From: Myrica gale
Taxonomy: Eukaryota; Streptophyta; Magnoliopsida; Fagales; Myricaceae
DNA length: 64,000 nucleotides
Direction: 5' to 3'
Assembly: GCA_963930655.1 (NCBI GenBank)
Contig: OZ005607.1
Span: 8,820,874 to 8,884,873, forward strand
The position numbers were made by a program, and so were the translations under genes. Positions 46,754 to 58,802 of this stretch are shown piece after piece. The first letter of the stretch is position 1. Every line of letters begins with the position of its first letter. The notes beneath the pieces were generated by a model. It was given only the letters and a program-made list of their open reading frames with translations. It searched no databases and was not told the origin of the DNA.

Positions 46754-47623
46754 AATCATAAAATAATTCACCTCCCACCCAACATGGAAGGTTCCTAAAA
46801 CCACAAGAAGCGCTTAGTAAAATTAAGTCATGAAAATCCTGATAATGCTTACAGGGATAACATGAAAGGAAATGTTCAATAATGTAAATAGTAATACTAT
46901 GGAGGACGAATATTGCATGCATTATGTACTACTTGTCGTTTTTCCAATCAACTAATGAAGGTTTCCTTTTAAAATTAAAGCTAAAGCTAGAGAAGTACAT
47001 ATAGTTAATGCATCTGTGCTTCCAATTAGCACTAATACATTGAATTTAGCTCTTGCCCCGATATAGTTCTTTAATATCAGTCATGTTTGTGTGGCACGTT
47101 CTACGGCTCCGCACGTTCCAACTCTCTTTTCTATTTTCGAAGTTCTTTCTTTGCTTAGTCTCCACGGATTAACGGATTAAGATCTTTTGCAATTCTGTGT
47201 GTTTAAACTCTCTCTTTTTTTCTCAATGTATTAACTAATTCAAATGCCCTTTTGAGTCTAGCTAGGATAGTCATTAATCAACAATATAGAAAACATGCAT
47301 ACTGTTAAAGCTTCAAAAAGAATAGATCAATTTTGTTATCCAAGCCACGATGAAGCATATTTTTAAGATTGATTATGTACAAACAGACTTAATTACAAAA
47401 ATTCTAGAAGCTAAGCCGGCCAACAGGCAGTTTTTGTGTAATTACAAACATCTTCATCATAACAGATACGAATTATGATCTTCCAATTAGTGCCACCCAG
47501 GATCAAATTGTTCAAGAAGGGAAGCACATAACAGTCGAGCCAAAGTTTCATTAGCAATCCATCAATATCCAAAGATCAACTGCCGACGGTATCTACTTGA
47601 CAAAGTTTGTACTATATTTAAGG

Positions 47624-48036
47624 GGGTAATGTCATAGAACCCCCCTAATTATAGGCTAAAATCAATCTCACCCTCCTAAATTTTAAAATGCCAATTTGCG
47701 CTCCTTATGTTTCAAACATGATCAATTCTCACCCTTCGGAGTTAAGTCAGACGGAAAAAACATGCAAAATTACTAAAATGCCCCTGCAAGACAATGTTTT
47801 TTTAATATAAATATCATTTTTTTAAAAATATTTTTAGTAATTTTGTCTTTGAGAGGTATTTCGGTCATTTTATATATTTTCCATTTGACTTCATGCCTAA
47901 ATCAAACAGAGGGCGAAAATTAATCATGTTCGAAGCATAATGAACGCAAATCACCGTTTTAAAACTCAAAGAGGGGCGAGATTGATTTTGACATATATAA
48001 TTAGGGGACAGTAGTGTGACATTACCCCATATTTAA
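47624..48036. mobile_element. hAT-like MITE (block B copy)
   Basis: Same element and same ATATTTAA duplication as at 19170-19589; the element proper is 47632-48028. Confidence 0.75.
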
Positions 48037-48461
48037 ATCTTCGACCATCATCCATATCAAAAAGGGCCTGATCCAATGTATGCAACTCCCTATGCTTCTT
48101 AAAAGGGTTGCATTATAGGAAGGGAAACTGAAAATATAAATCGAATGAATTTGACAGAAACAAATTGACAGTACTGATACATAATTTAAATGGTTTGATA
48201 AGTTCTAATTATGGTCCTCTGAGCAGGAAAGCCACAAAGGTAGCTTCATTTGTAATTGCTGGCTAATCAAGCGAGGGTCCCTAATCACAAATTCAAAGCT
48301 TAGAGAGATGAATATTTCATTTCGAATTGTAAATGGATATATACAAAATTATACATGCACGTACCTGCCCAAAAGAAAAGAGTTAAAATACTTGTTAAAG
48401 TACTGTTCTCGACGGCTCAGCCCTTTATTGTAAGTTTTCCCAGACATCCTATATAGAATTC

Positions 48462-50738
48462 CTAGGTCGGCACCCAACAAGAGGAGGCATAGACAATCCG
48501 ACCCTTCCATCCCTGAAGCAACCAGTGGTTGTCTTCATCGAGTCCAAAATCCTTGTGGTACCATTCCTTCGTACTAGACCTGAATCTGTCCATGAGCTCT
48601 TGGTCCAACGGCAGCTGCCTGAAACCAGCTCTCATAGTCCGGAGTTGCCACTGCTTGTATGTCTCCGGCCTCTCAACCCTCTCTAGGCCCTCACATGCTA
48701 TAACATTCATAATCTCCCTCCCGTAGAACTCTCTCTCAAACATCAACCTCCCTGATTGGTGTTCAGAGGGCAGTATAATATCGACCAAGTCATAAAACGC
48801 AGAGAAGTGGAAGAGCGCCTCTCGGAACCGCGTGACAAAGAAAGGAGAGTTGTAGCCTCCATTGACAATAGAATGGACAAAAATGTCGGGATTCAGGCTC
48901 CTGATTAAGTCCAAAACCGCATTCCTTGGACTGGTCTCTTCGACTGTCTCATCAAGTAGGTTCTTAAGCTTGAACGAACAGTTCACAGCAAGAACCTCAC
49001 TGTCATTAATGGTGAGGTCCTCAATTCGGATGGTCTCCCAGTTCTGTGACGCTACGGCATGGTACTCGAAAGGAACCTTAAACCGCTCGCAATACTTTGC
49101 CAACCGACGACCAGTCTGGTCCATTCTTTCTGTTGGACGGAATCCAGGTTGGGGAAACTGTATCCCTGTAATACGCAGCTTGGGGGGCCCGCCAGGTCTG
49201 TTTGAGAGTTTCTGGATTAGAAGTGGCCAGTGGAAGCCATATAGGATACCGAAGTCAATAATATGAAGACTTGGTGCTTTCTCTGCTACTTTGTAAATCA
49301 TTGTGTTGCCAAAGAAGAGTGAGATTCTCTTGAAAGGGCAGACGGAAAGATGAAGTTTGTAAGCTTTCAATATTTCAGAAGTTGAGATCCTTTTGGAAAA
49401 TAAGGAAGGATAGAAAATTCCGGTGCCACTGCTACCCAACCGTGCCTCAAGGCCATTAGCAAAATAATGGGCCAACCTCTGAGAGCCGTCACCAAAAGGA
49501 GAAGAGTGTTGCCTAATCTTCCTCAATAACTCATTGGCAGTCCTACTGTCACCGGCTGATACAGCTTGCGCACAGAGCATCAAAAGAGACCTTAGATCGA
49601 CCGTCTCTTTGTTCTTGCCCTGTTTTTTAGCACGGCTTTCCCCACAATTACCTACCTTTGGCTGCCCATTCTTCTGCGAGGCCTGGCTTGCTTCATTCTG
49701 CGGGGGTTGATTGTTATCGCGTAGCACAGACGGCGCATCAGTACAGAGTAACACCTTATCAAAGATCTCTGGTAATTCATTCTCTTCCCCAAATACCGCG
49801 GACTGCTTAGTAGTCCTCCCTTCAAAATCTGTGAGTCCCCTCTCATGATTCTTCCTTCCCTTTGACCCATCCGGTGAATTCTCCTTCTCAACCTTCACCA
49901 CCTTGTGATCCCCCTGTTTCTCTGTTGACACCATGTCACTCTCAAGATCAATAAAAACCTGATTACCCTTAGGGAGAAACTTGCTTGCTTCCTCTAAGCC
50001 TCTCTTAAATTGCAGAATCGACTCCCTATCAGTGAAAATGTTCCGGGCCAAAAGCTTGAACCCATCACTAATATGATTCGACGTACCGTTCGTTGGATTG
50101 TCCAAAACCAGCGATCCACGATTGGGTTGCAACTTGGGCTGGCAAACCTGGTCGCCAGGAAGAGTAGCTTGTGTAAAAGAGGCCTGGTAGTCCCTAAGAC
50201 CAGCGAACCACGGGCTATAATTGCTACTGCTAGTGCTAGTCGAACTGATATCAGTACCATAATCACCACTACCACCAGATGAAACGCCGTCTGGGCCATG
50301 GAAATGGCGATGCAGATAAGCTGGTTGTTGGTATTGATTGGGAAGCGGGTATCTCTTTCCCAGAGCATCATAGAAGGATTTCTCGGTGCTATGGAGACCC
50401 AAAGGGTCGTAAAACATGGAGGGCTTCTCCTCTATGTCCTCTTCCAGAAGTATCTGGCTTATGTATTTGAGAACCGTCTCCGAGAAATCACTGTCGTCCG
50501 CGGAAGCGCCCAGAGACGCAGCCACAGAGCTTAAGCTCAAACAATTAGCAGCAGCGGACGGAGCATACGTTTCTGCCTCCTGTCCCACGGTGGCCTGTTG
50601 ATCAAAATGCACTGCGCCAGGTGGAAGGACTGGGTTTTTAAGGAAATCAACCTCCTGGGAAGGTATATTGAGCTTGTAATCATTCTCAAGGTTTGGGAAT
50701 TGACTGGAATTCGGTGAGAGGCTATGGTTATCGATCAT
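48462..50738 (-). CDS. GRAS transcription factor, LISCL, gene 4
   Basis: Intact 758-codon frame from the first in-frame ATG at 50738 (MIDNHSLSPNSS). As in gene 2, homologous codons extend up to an ACG at 50769-50771 with a TAA before it. By manual comparison it differs from gene 2 at roughly 28 of 758 residues. The changes are densest in the first 50 residues and spread thinly through the GRAS domain. LISCL block about 86-131; GRAS domain about 379-758 with LLMLCAQAVSAGD (canonical Q), LHIIDFGILYGF from 491, RPTERMDQTGRRLAKYCERF, SPFFVTRFREALFHF, and the SAW end WKGRIVYASSCWVPT. Poly(A) signal at 48424-48429 (minus). The shared promoter region (50774-51655) suggests similar control to gene 2. 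Function as for the family: nuclear co-activator. Confidence 0.94.
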   Translation of the reverse strand: MIDNHSLSPNSSQFPNLENDYKLNIPSQEVDFLKNPVLPPGAVHFDQQATVGQEAETYAPSAAANCLSLSSVAASLGASADDSDFSETVLKYISQILLEEDIEEKPSMFYDPLGLHSTEKSFYDALGKRYPLPNQYQQPAYLHRHFHGPDGVSSGGSGDYGTDISSTSTSSSNYSPWFAGLRDYQASFTQATLPGDQVCQPKLQPNRGSLVLDNPTNGTSNHISDGFKLLARNIFTDRESILQFKRGLEEASKFLPKGNQVFIDLESDMVSTEKQGDHKVVKVEKENSPDGSKGRKNHERGLTDFEGRTTKQSAVFGEENELPEIFDKVLLCTDAPSVLRDNNQPPQNEASQASQKNGQPKVGNCGESRAKKQGKNKETVDLRSLLMLCAQAVSAGDSRTANELLRKIRQHSSPFGDGSQRLAHYFANGLEARLGSSGTGIFYPSLFSKRISTSEILKAYKLHLSVCPFKRISLFFGNTMIYKVAEKAPSLHIIDFGILYGFHWPLLIQKLSNRPGGPPKLRITGIQFPQPGFRPTERMDQTGRRLAKYCERFKVPFEYHAVASQNWETIRIEDLTINDSEVLAVNCSFKLKNLLDETVEETSPRNAVLDLIRSLNPDIFVHSIVNGGYNSPFFVTRFREALFHFSAFYDLVDIILPSEHQSGRLMFEREFYGREIMNVIACEGLERVERPETYKQWQLRTMRAGFRQLPLDQELMDRFRSSTKEWYHKDFGLDEDNHWLLQGWKGRIVYASSCWVPT

Positions 50739-50768
50739 GACAAAGTTTTCCAAATCAGGCAATCGAGG

Positions 50769-50771
50769 CGT
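50769..50771 (-). promoter_or_regulatory. Lost initiator: ACG at the ancestral start of gene 4
   Basis: Same ACG CCT CGA TTG context as gene 2, so the start loss happened before the block duplication. Confidence 0.6.
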
Positions 50772-51659
50772 TTATAGATTACACCGGAAGGGCTGGATGT
50801 ATCTGAGGCATAAACTGGATATATCTGAGGGCCTGAGGCATTTATACGAAGGAGATAGAGACTGAAGGAAAAGAAAAAGAAAGTTGTTTAAAGTTTCACG
50901 AAGCGTGCTGCGGAGCAGAGGACAGTCAGATGTGGAAAGCAGAGACGGGGCTGAGACGGAACAGAGTGGCGTATTACATTTGTCCTTTGGCTCTGATGAG
51001 CTCTCCATGAGACAAATCCTTGGGCAATTTTTTGTTTCTTTTCCCACTGATTAGATCCTTCTCTTTGTAAAAATAATTGATTTCGTTTGGCGCGGCCCTC
51101 GCTTTACAGTGTGCGGTTGAGAATTTGCATGCTCTTCCATGTACGGACTGGCGTCAACTAATTAATGGGAAAAAATTTCACCTGGTTGGTCGCAAAGAAA
51201 ATATATTCAATTAGTTGTCCGTATCCATAGGTACCCTCAAAGGTTACAGAAAAATGGATGGAAAATGTTGGCAGTGTCAAAAGGAAGATGGGAAATTTTC
51301 GTACGGCATCCAATCAATTAATGCCCATATGTCCTCGACTGCTTTGAGATAATAAGTGATGTCATTTTGTTCTTTCAGATGACACTTATCTTTGATCACT
51401 TGAAATAACTATGGACCGGAACAGATTTAACTAAATTTACCCTTTTTTAATTACTCAAATAAAATATTAATTATCCCCACTAATAAAGTTTACCGCCTTA
51501 ATCTTCATGCAAATATTCACACAAAAATTTTACTCCAGATGAGAGTAATGGTCTTGAATTTCAGTACTCACTATGCTTTATTTTATATTTAAAGATTAAA
51601 TTCATTTCTAGACAAATTGGTTTACCCTGAAGTTTTTGAGACAGTTGATTATTTAACAT

Positions 51660-52412
51660 AGAATTGTTCTAGAAGTAGAAGGAAATTGTGCTTAGCAGAT
51701 CAAGTCGACCTCCTCCTTGCTTCTAGAACTTTTGACGTCTCCATCTCCCCCTCCTCCCTCCACCTTTTTCGACAGTCGGAGGAAGCTCCTCTCACCTCCC
51801 TCTCCTTCTCAAATGTCCTTTTTGTGGACGGATCTTTCAATAAATTTCATGTCATAGTCACTTTTTGAGAATTGTTTTTCAATGCACCTCGAGCTCAGAT
51901 CTATCCGTTTATGAAGATTTTTGAAAGTCACGACCGACGGGAATGGCTTCAGCATCGTCCGTCGTCTGTCTCCATCCAAGCCAACTACTGACTGGCTGGC
52001 ACGTGGAGCCTCACATGCCCGTGCCTTGTTATTCCATTTTGAGTAGCTTCTGGTCTTCTTTGATGAGCACATGCCGTCTGGCTAGCCTTTAGGCCTCCCA
52101 ACCCTCTTGTCTACCACGACCGTGGGTCGACTCTGCCCCCACGTGCACAACCAATTTGATCTCCTCCCAGCCGCCACCTCTCCCTCTATAGTCGATTATC
52201 TGGTTTCCTTTTCCACTGTTTGGAGCTTGCCGCTCATTATGGATCATCTCAACTCTATGCTCATTTGGGTTTGTAGGGCCATTAGGCCCCTTCTCGTTGG
52301 CCACTCGCTTTTTCGAAGGGTTCTGATATGGCCTTTAGAGCTTGTAATTGATGTCTTTGAACCTCTTTGAATTAATAATATTTTAGAGTTGTTATGATAA
52401 AAAAAAAACGAA
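51660..52412 (+). mobile_element. Poly(A)-tailed retroelement with 5' hairpin (block B only)
   Basis: Starts with hairpin arms GTTCTAGAAGTAGAAGGA and TCCTTGCTTCTAGAAC, continues C/T-rich with CACGTG motifs, and ends GTTATGATAAAAAAAAAA. A 17-bp near-repeat (AGAAGgAAATTGtGCTT at 51677-51693, AGAAGaAAATTGcGCTT at 52412-52428) could be a target duplication, but the left copy overlaps the hairpin, so the exact 5' end is uncertain. It sits at the point where block B departs from block A. Confidence 0.55.
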
Positions 52413-53654
52413 GAAGAAAATTGCGCTTTGCTCCATCTTGAAGTTAAAGAACCTAGTTTTCAATTTTCTTTTTGTTTTTCCTATGCAATTGTGAGTTCTT
52501 TTTTGGGGGGTAACAAGGGAAATCTTGACACCGATTCATGTGTATGGGGCTCGAACAGATATGATATAATATCAACACGGGTTCTATTCAACACCACGGC
52601 AACTTTGAGAAGATTGATTGGCCTACTGACTCCATTTAAGTAGCGAATTTTTTATACAAATGATGGTTTGAACTTCTGAGTATGCACCTAACCCACTCTT
52701 TGGGGCTCCCGTGGCCACTTGAGCTGCACGTTGAATTTTCAAGTCTATTTTTTACATGTAGAATAAATTTATATAATTTGTTACTTGTTTTTAGATAGTT
52801 GACAAACACTTTAAAATGAGGTTAAAGTAAAAGTTTTTAATTTTACTCTAAAAAATTCTATTATTTTTCAGAAAAAAAAAACTAAACTAAAAAAATTTGT
52901 AAACTATTTTTTTTTTCAAAACATCATAGTAAGTACACCTCATATTTATGGACAAAATTCAATAACTTGCCTCAAATTACAAAATATTTTATTCAACCTC
53001 GTATGTTTCAAAAACATTCAAGCCACTAGCGTTGTCTCCAACGGTGCTGAAAACAAGCGTTTTCATTCTATAGACAGAATGTGATGCTACAATCCTTCGT
53101 TTCCTCGATGATTGTCTGCTCGTGATTTATGGAATTGAAAAAAAAAAGAATGTGATGCTAGAGGTGCTGAAACCCAAGCAATCTAGCCGCATAGCCCATA
53201 CAAGAGAGATTGGACAAAGCCTATGCTAATCCGGCTTGGGCAGAATTATTCCCTCGAGCTCTTTTATCTCACTTACCTCTGTCTACTTTGTATCATTGTG
53301 ATTCTTCTTGGAATTTCTCAATAAGTTATGATGGCCAATTCTTGAATATAACAGTTATATTTATAGGTATTGTGAAATCTTAAAGAGAACATGAGACATA
53401 GGATTTTTAAGGATCTCAAATTATATATATAGGATTAAACTGAAGAACTCTTCTTCCAATAAAATTAGGGTTTCTACTAATTAAAATTAAGTTCATCAAC
53501 ATACTGTAATTGACTCCTAAAATTTGAGATTATTGCAAATATGTCTCATTACATACAATTAATTATGTCCACCAAACTATATTTCATACGAGATATTAGG
53601 ACTGAATTAATTATTTGGTTATCGAAGACACATAATTCTAACAATTAGATTGAA
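52413..53654. other. Block-B-specific spacer, no gene
   Basis: Contains a copy of the dispersed AT-rich repeat at 52755-52990. Otherwise I see no coding or structural signal. Confidence 0.4.
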
Positions 53655-53883
53655 GATGAAATTATGACAGATCAGTCTTGAAGTATAAAAATCGACAAAT
53701 ATAGCAAGGCAATGCTTTTTTTGTTACTAGTATTATTATTTTTTAAGTGATCACATCACCCAATAATTTCCCTTAAAAAACTCGTATAATATGTTGAATT
53801 ATTAGATGTTGTACATTACTTAGTTTGCGTGGATAGATTATTTTTGTTACTTAATCAATTTATTGAAATCGTCAAAATATAGA

Positions 53884-54479
53884 TTATGCACAAAAGCCAA
53901 CAGTGACATCACCTCTGGATATGATATCACGTATTAGGTGAAAACGACGTTCTCTGTGTTTTGTCCTTTGATGAGACCTTGGTTCCACTGCCTGTGGAAT
54001 TGCACCATTGTTATCGCAGTATGAGGGAATATGTGCCTCAATCGAAGAGACAACTTCAAGTTCTTGAATGAACTTGTAATCCACACAGCTTCCTTTGCAG
54101 CTTCACATGCAACAACATATTCTTCCTCAGTTGTAGAATCAGCAGCAGTACTTTGCTTGAAACTTCTCCAACTGAATACTCCTTTGCCAAGAAGAAACAC
54201 AAATCCGAATGTTGATTTTCTATCATCAATGTCTGATTAAAAATCTAAATCTGTATATTCCTGGACAAACAGATCCTCACTGTCATACACTAAGAAATAT
54301 TTTTTTGTATTTCTCAAATACCTGAGGATATATTTCACTGCTAACCAATGTTCTGGACCTGGATTGGATTGGTATTTACTCACAATGCTAACTGCATGAC
54401 TGATATCAGGTCTAGTACAAAGATTAGCATACATGAGACTCCCTACAACCGAAACATAATGGCAGTTACTCAGTTGCAT
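53884..54479 (-). pseudogene. Ty1/copia reverse transcriptase-RNase H remnant
   Basis: Minus-strand phrases YVSVVGSLMYANLCTRPDIS, LRYLRNTKKYFLVYDSED, DDRKSTFGFVFLLGKG, TAADSTTEEEYVVACEAAKE and HIPSYCDNNGAIPQAV follow the order of the C-terminal end of copia pol (reverse transcriptase tail, then RNase H). A stop (about 54237-54239) and at least one frameshift break it. No LTR was found on either side. It lies in the block B spacer that replaces the corresponding DNA of block A. Confidence 0.85.
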
Positions 54480-55385
54480 ACACGTGTCTCAGTTGCACCA
54501 GTCTCTCCATATCGTTCTGATATAGCTCCGGATGCTCATCAAACGAGTGGATATTATGGAGAAGCGGTTGTAGCACGTTTGCGACACTGTCAGACAAGAT
54601 CTCGACTAGTCATTTCGTCATCGTGAATCAGACTAGTCTTTGGTTTATGTTTTTCGTTATTATTTACTTATGCTTTCTTAGTCTCTTGCTTGTGCTAGAC
54701 TTTATAATTATATTTCTTGTTTCGTATTTCTATTAACATTTATTTTATATTATGTATTTTGTTTACTATTATGTCAGTTAGATATTTGTAGACCATTATT
54801 AATTTTATCTTATATTTAATACAGTGTTTTAATATTAAATGTATAATTAAATAAATTAAAATTGAGTATTGCCTATTATAATTAAGAGCAGTTCGGACGC
54901 ATTTATGATGTCCGGACGTCCGCTGATATGTTACACGTCCTAACGCACTAAATAAACATCTGCACGTGTTACCATTGCAAAAGGTCCGAACTCAACTCAA
55001 CCGTCCTCACTTCCTTATTTAAGCATCGTTCGCACGTTCTGTCGCCGTTCTCTCAGTATATTCGTGCGGACGATAAATCTGCTTACAAAATTACATTTTG
55101 ACACAACAATTCACTCTATACGAACAATTATTAGAAACATTCACACTGGTTTCCATGACGAAAGTGATTTTTTCACTAACGTTCGCATGGGACATGCGAA
55201 CAACAAAAAAAATATATGGAATCTGTGACGCATTTATATTTGTCACATGAAATGAAAACCATCTGAACCTTATATGTTGGCGCCCGGGTGTTGAAAATTT
55301 TTTGACACCAATAACTTTTGCTGCAAAAATTTTGACTTTAGGTGACAAAATGTTTGACACCCAAAACTCATTATGTTGTTGTGTG
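54480..55385 (+). mobile_element. CACTA-related 3' remnant
   Basis: 55312-55382 has the TTTAGGTGACAAAATGTTTG and ACACCCAAAAC words of CACTA subterminal regions. 54890-55250 is rich in GTTCGGACG/GTCCGGACG words shared with 26690-27270 and 30420-31560. An open + frame ending at 54626 (ARLRHCQTRSRLVISSS) may be the tail of a transposon protein, but I do not recognise it. The terminal CACTA sequence itself is degraded. Confidence 0.5.
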
Positions 55386-56670
55386 AACGGAATCCTCGAT
55401 CATGTGCCAAAATAAATCCTTAATTTCTTTAGTAAAGTCTTCAACATAATTGCATCTACAGGATTCAGTGCCATTTGATCAGAGCTTTAATATTCAATGT
55501 CATTATAGGAATTAAGCGAAAACTGTCAGGAACTTATTTAACATGTGGATAATTTTGTCAATGCAGTAGGAATGCTGGGGTAGAACATTCATTTTAGGAG
55601 AGCGTCTCACGTGATTGAGAATTCCTTCTAATTTGACAGCCAGATTGGACGAAGGTTGCAAAGCGACAGCAACGAGGACTTCAGAGGTGAAATGTGTAAA
55701 AAAAAAGGGAGTAGGGAGTTCAATGAAGCCAAGGGTGGAGGGTCCAAATTGTATTTAACTCTTTATTTATTTATAGACATCAATCTTGCCATTTATTAAT
55801 GATGACATGGATAAAATACAATTACCTCGCTTTGATTGGATCCCTAAACAGACTTACACTTACAACGGTCTGTGAAGAGAGTCCTCTCTAAAGCAGACCG
55901 TGGGATGTTCATCAGGTCCGACATCCGCCGAACTTCTGACTTTTACAAATGTTCCAGTTCCAGTTCATCAAAGCCCGATGCTATTAGGAATCATAACAAG
56001 TAGTCGTTTATAAGGTATAAAGAAAGATTTTACATGATATCTAAACTAAAGTCTTAAGTTCTAGATCTCACTTTGCATTCCAATAAAAAAACTTAGAATC
56101 TCACCCACCATATACTAAGATTTGCCTTCAATTTTATAAGAAAGACATGATTCGCTGATTGAACAAGAAATAACTAATGGATATGTGCTTCCCACTACTA
56201 ATAATGCACTGAACACTACCTATAATATTGATTACTACTTTTTCAACAGCAATTATATATGTTTCTTAATCAGAACGAAATAATTAGTCATTAGTGTTTG
56301 GCACATTCAGTGGCGTTATATATATGTCTATCAATTAAGAGTAGAAACTAAAAATCTTTTAACCTCATCCATTCTCAAAATAAAATTTTGGGACAACTTT
56401 CTAATAATTATTGGGAATTTTCTATTTTACACCTTAACGTATAAGTTTTGACACATGTCACCCTCCAAATATCAAATTTAGACACTTTGTATTCTCCGTT
56501 ATTTTAAATGAGAATTGATATCGTGCATGAAACATGAGTTTTGTACAACTAAAATCACCTAATGGCCCCTCCACCCGCTTTGCATATGATTTTCACATTC
56601 AACAAAGTACATTATAGACATTTAACGGAGTTTTCAGATGTGAGTTGAATCCTATCAATCTGCCAAAATC

Positions 56671-57482
56671 GTGATTCTAGAGAGAGAAAGGCTCCTCCTT
56701 CTCTCTAGAATCTCCCTCCCCTCCCATCTTCCTCTTCCTCCCTTAGTGCTCTTTTTCAGACTTGTTTTTTGGCCTTTTTCGGAATCAAAGGAGGTTAGAT
56801 CCTGGTGTCTCTGGTGATCTTTACTCTGCACGGCCTCCATGGATGGCAGCCTCATCCCCTGGATATCTTTTTTATTGGCCAAGACCGGTGGTGAACGGCC
56901 AGTGCGTGACGTCGCACGTGCACCCAGTCTGTTTCACCTCTAACTTGGTTGTTTTGGCCGTTTTTTGGAGGACATGCTTCGTCCTGCCGTTGGCTGCTAC
57001 TCCAAGCGGTCCTTTCCGTCTCAGTTCAGCTACCATCCGCCTACGCGTGGTGACCCATGTGCGTACGTGTCTCCCACGTGCATGCCATTTTTGCTCCATC
57101 GTCGGTCTGTTTGCTCTGTTGGCCTCCCCTGCCTCTTCCCTTCTCTTTCTGGACAGATTCAATCGATTTTCTCTAGTGGCTCTAGTCGCCATTGTCTTGT
57201 GTCGTGCCGCCAGAAGATGTCTTCTTCTCTCCTCCCCTCTTTGCTATTGATGCTAGCTTGAAGATTTTCCTAAAGGAGTCGGATCGTTGGTTTGTTGTGT
57301 GTTTCGACTATTGATGTCGGTTTGTGCTTGTCTTACCCGATTTGGTTTTTGAATCTGCATATTCGGCGTATTGTAGGGCATTTAGGTCTAATTAGGTTTT
57401 TCACTAGCCTTTGAGCTTTTTTCTGGCTTGTATCGGTTGTATTTCTCGGATTTTAATAAACAAGTTTGTTGCCTAAAAAAAA
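56671..57482 (+). mobile_element. Poly(A)-tailed retroelement with 5' hairpin (shared insertion, block B)
   Basis: Counterpart of 32311-33230 with the same hairpin start (GATTCTAGAGAGAG...CTCTCTAGAATC) and the same end (TTTGTTGCCTAAAAAA). It has many point changes and indels and is about 110 bp shorter. The open frames in the two copies are not preserved. Confidence 0.6.
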
Positions 57483-57716
57483 CCTAAGCATATTCTAGTC
57501 AATCCATGACAAACTTGTTTGGGGTTATTGTTATCATTTTAAATGCTAATAAAGGACATAGCAAGAGTGTGCAATGTGTTAAACCCTCTAAGGAAAGTGT
57601 ATTTATTCCTAAAATTTAAAAACGAAGGCATAAGAATTGATCAAACCACTGCATCATCACAAAAAAGCAATAAACCCGTAAAAGCATAAAAAAATTATCG
57701 GACCAACGAATAAGAA

Positions 57717-58664
57717 ACATAATGTAGAAAAAAAACAGCAACTGCGCACATTCTAGCTGCTCTCTCTAGCATTCCTTCCCCTCTTCGCCTGAACCCATTC
57801 CCCCCTCACTGCATCTGGCAGCGGGAGGATCTCATGCTCCTCCCGCCGCCCCACCCCTCCCTCTCCTCCCCCTATCTTGGCCGGATATCATCTATTCCTC
57901 CCTTTTTCCCCTCTCTCTCTCTTTTGGTCTCCATCAGTGTCTTTTTTTCAACGCCAGATCCTAGCATTCCAAGTGGCAACGCGCAAGAAGGATAGTCTCA
58001 GCAACTCCTGGCATCCGTTTCAGGCTTTTTCCGGGCGTCGTCAGACGGCACGTGTACCCCCACATGCGGTCACGCGCCTCCCCTTTTGTGGATCTGCTTG
58101 GGTGACTCTACTTGTTCTCTCAGGGCCCAATTTCCTGGCTGCATTCCAGCCGGCCAGTGGCTATTTTTTTTTGTGTTTTGTTGTGTTGTTCTTGTGTTTG
58201 TGAGATTTATTTCTGCAGGATGTTATGGGAGGGTGCATGTGGTGACCACCAAGCCGGCGTCTTTGCTTCAACAGTTGTTGTCCCAGTGGTTTTTCACTTG
58301 CTACTTAACCATTTTTTGTCATGGACTGTATTGTCCATTTGTGCTGGTGTAGATAATCTTTCGGGGTAATAAGATACTTGTTAGGAGACCATCTTTTTTG
58401 GCGGTATTATTTACATGTCTTTGGACCCGCTTAGAATCTACAGACATTTGTGTTTGTATTGTTGATGTCTTTATGGTCATCTGGAATCTGATCTTTAAAG
58501 TCATGTGATGTATAGGCCTTAAAGCTTTAATTGATGTTGTAATGGGCTTTATGCCCCGGTTCTTTGTATCCGGCCTTGTAGGGTTGTATGTATTCAGCAC
58601 ATTTGTATGTATTCCTGTGAAATGAATTTCACGTTTACTTGTAAAAAAAAACATAATGTAGAAA
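57717..58664 (+). mobile_element. Poly(A)-tailed retroelement with 14-bp target duplication (block B only)
   Basis: The element 57731-58650 is flanked by ACATAATGTAGAAA (57717-57730 and 58651-58664) and ends in nine A residues. The empty site, ACATAATGTAGAAAGCCGGG, is intact in block A at about 34501-34520. The start carries TCTAGCTGCTCTCTCTAG and a GCGGGAGGATC...CTCCTCCCGC stem. No reverse transcriptase. It lies just downstream of gene 5. Confidence 0.82.
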
Positions 58665-58802
58665 GCGGGAAACAAAATAAGCATACAGATGTAACAGATC
58701 TACCCAAGTTTATCTTCCTACGCATAAATACCGACACACACATGTACAGTCCCTTGGACAAAAGAAAGAGTGAAAAATGTTAAATTGCCGGCGCGACCCT
58801 AG

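Larger units (their letters stand above)
46867..53850. repeat. Segmental duplication, block B part 1 (partner 18426-23900)
   Basis: Colinear copy of block A part 1. The left boundary is sharp: unrelated DNA before AAATGTTCAATAATG in both. Between about 51656 and 53654 it carries sequence absent from A in place of the N-terminal GRAS stub. Confidence 0.9.

Noticed and set aside
51677-52428. 17-bp near-repeat as a firm target duplication for the 51660 element
   Set aside because: It has two mismatches, and the left copy overlaps the 5' hairpin arm, so it could be chance; listed only as uncertain.
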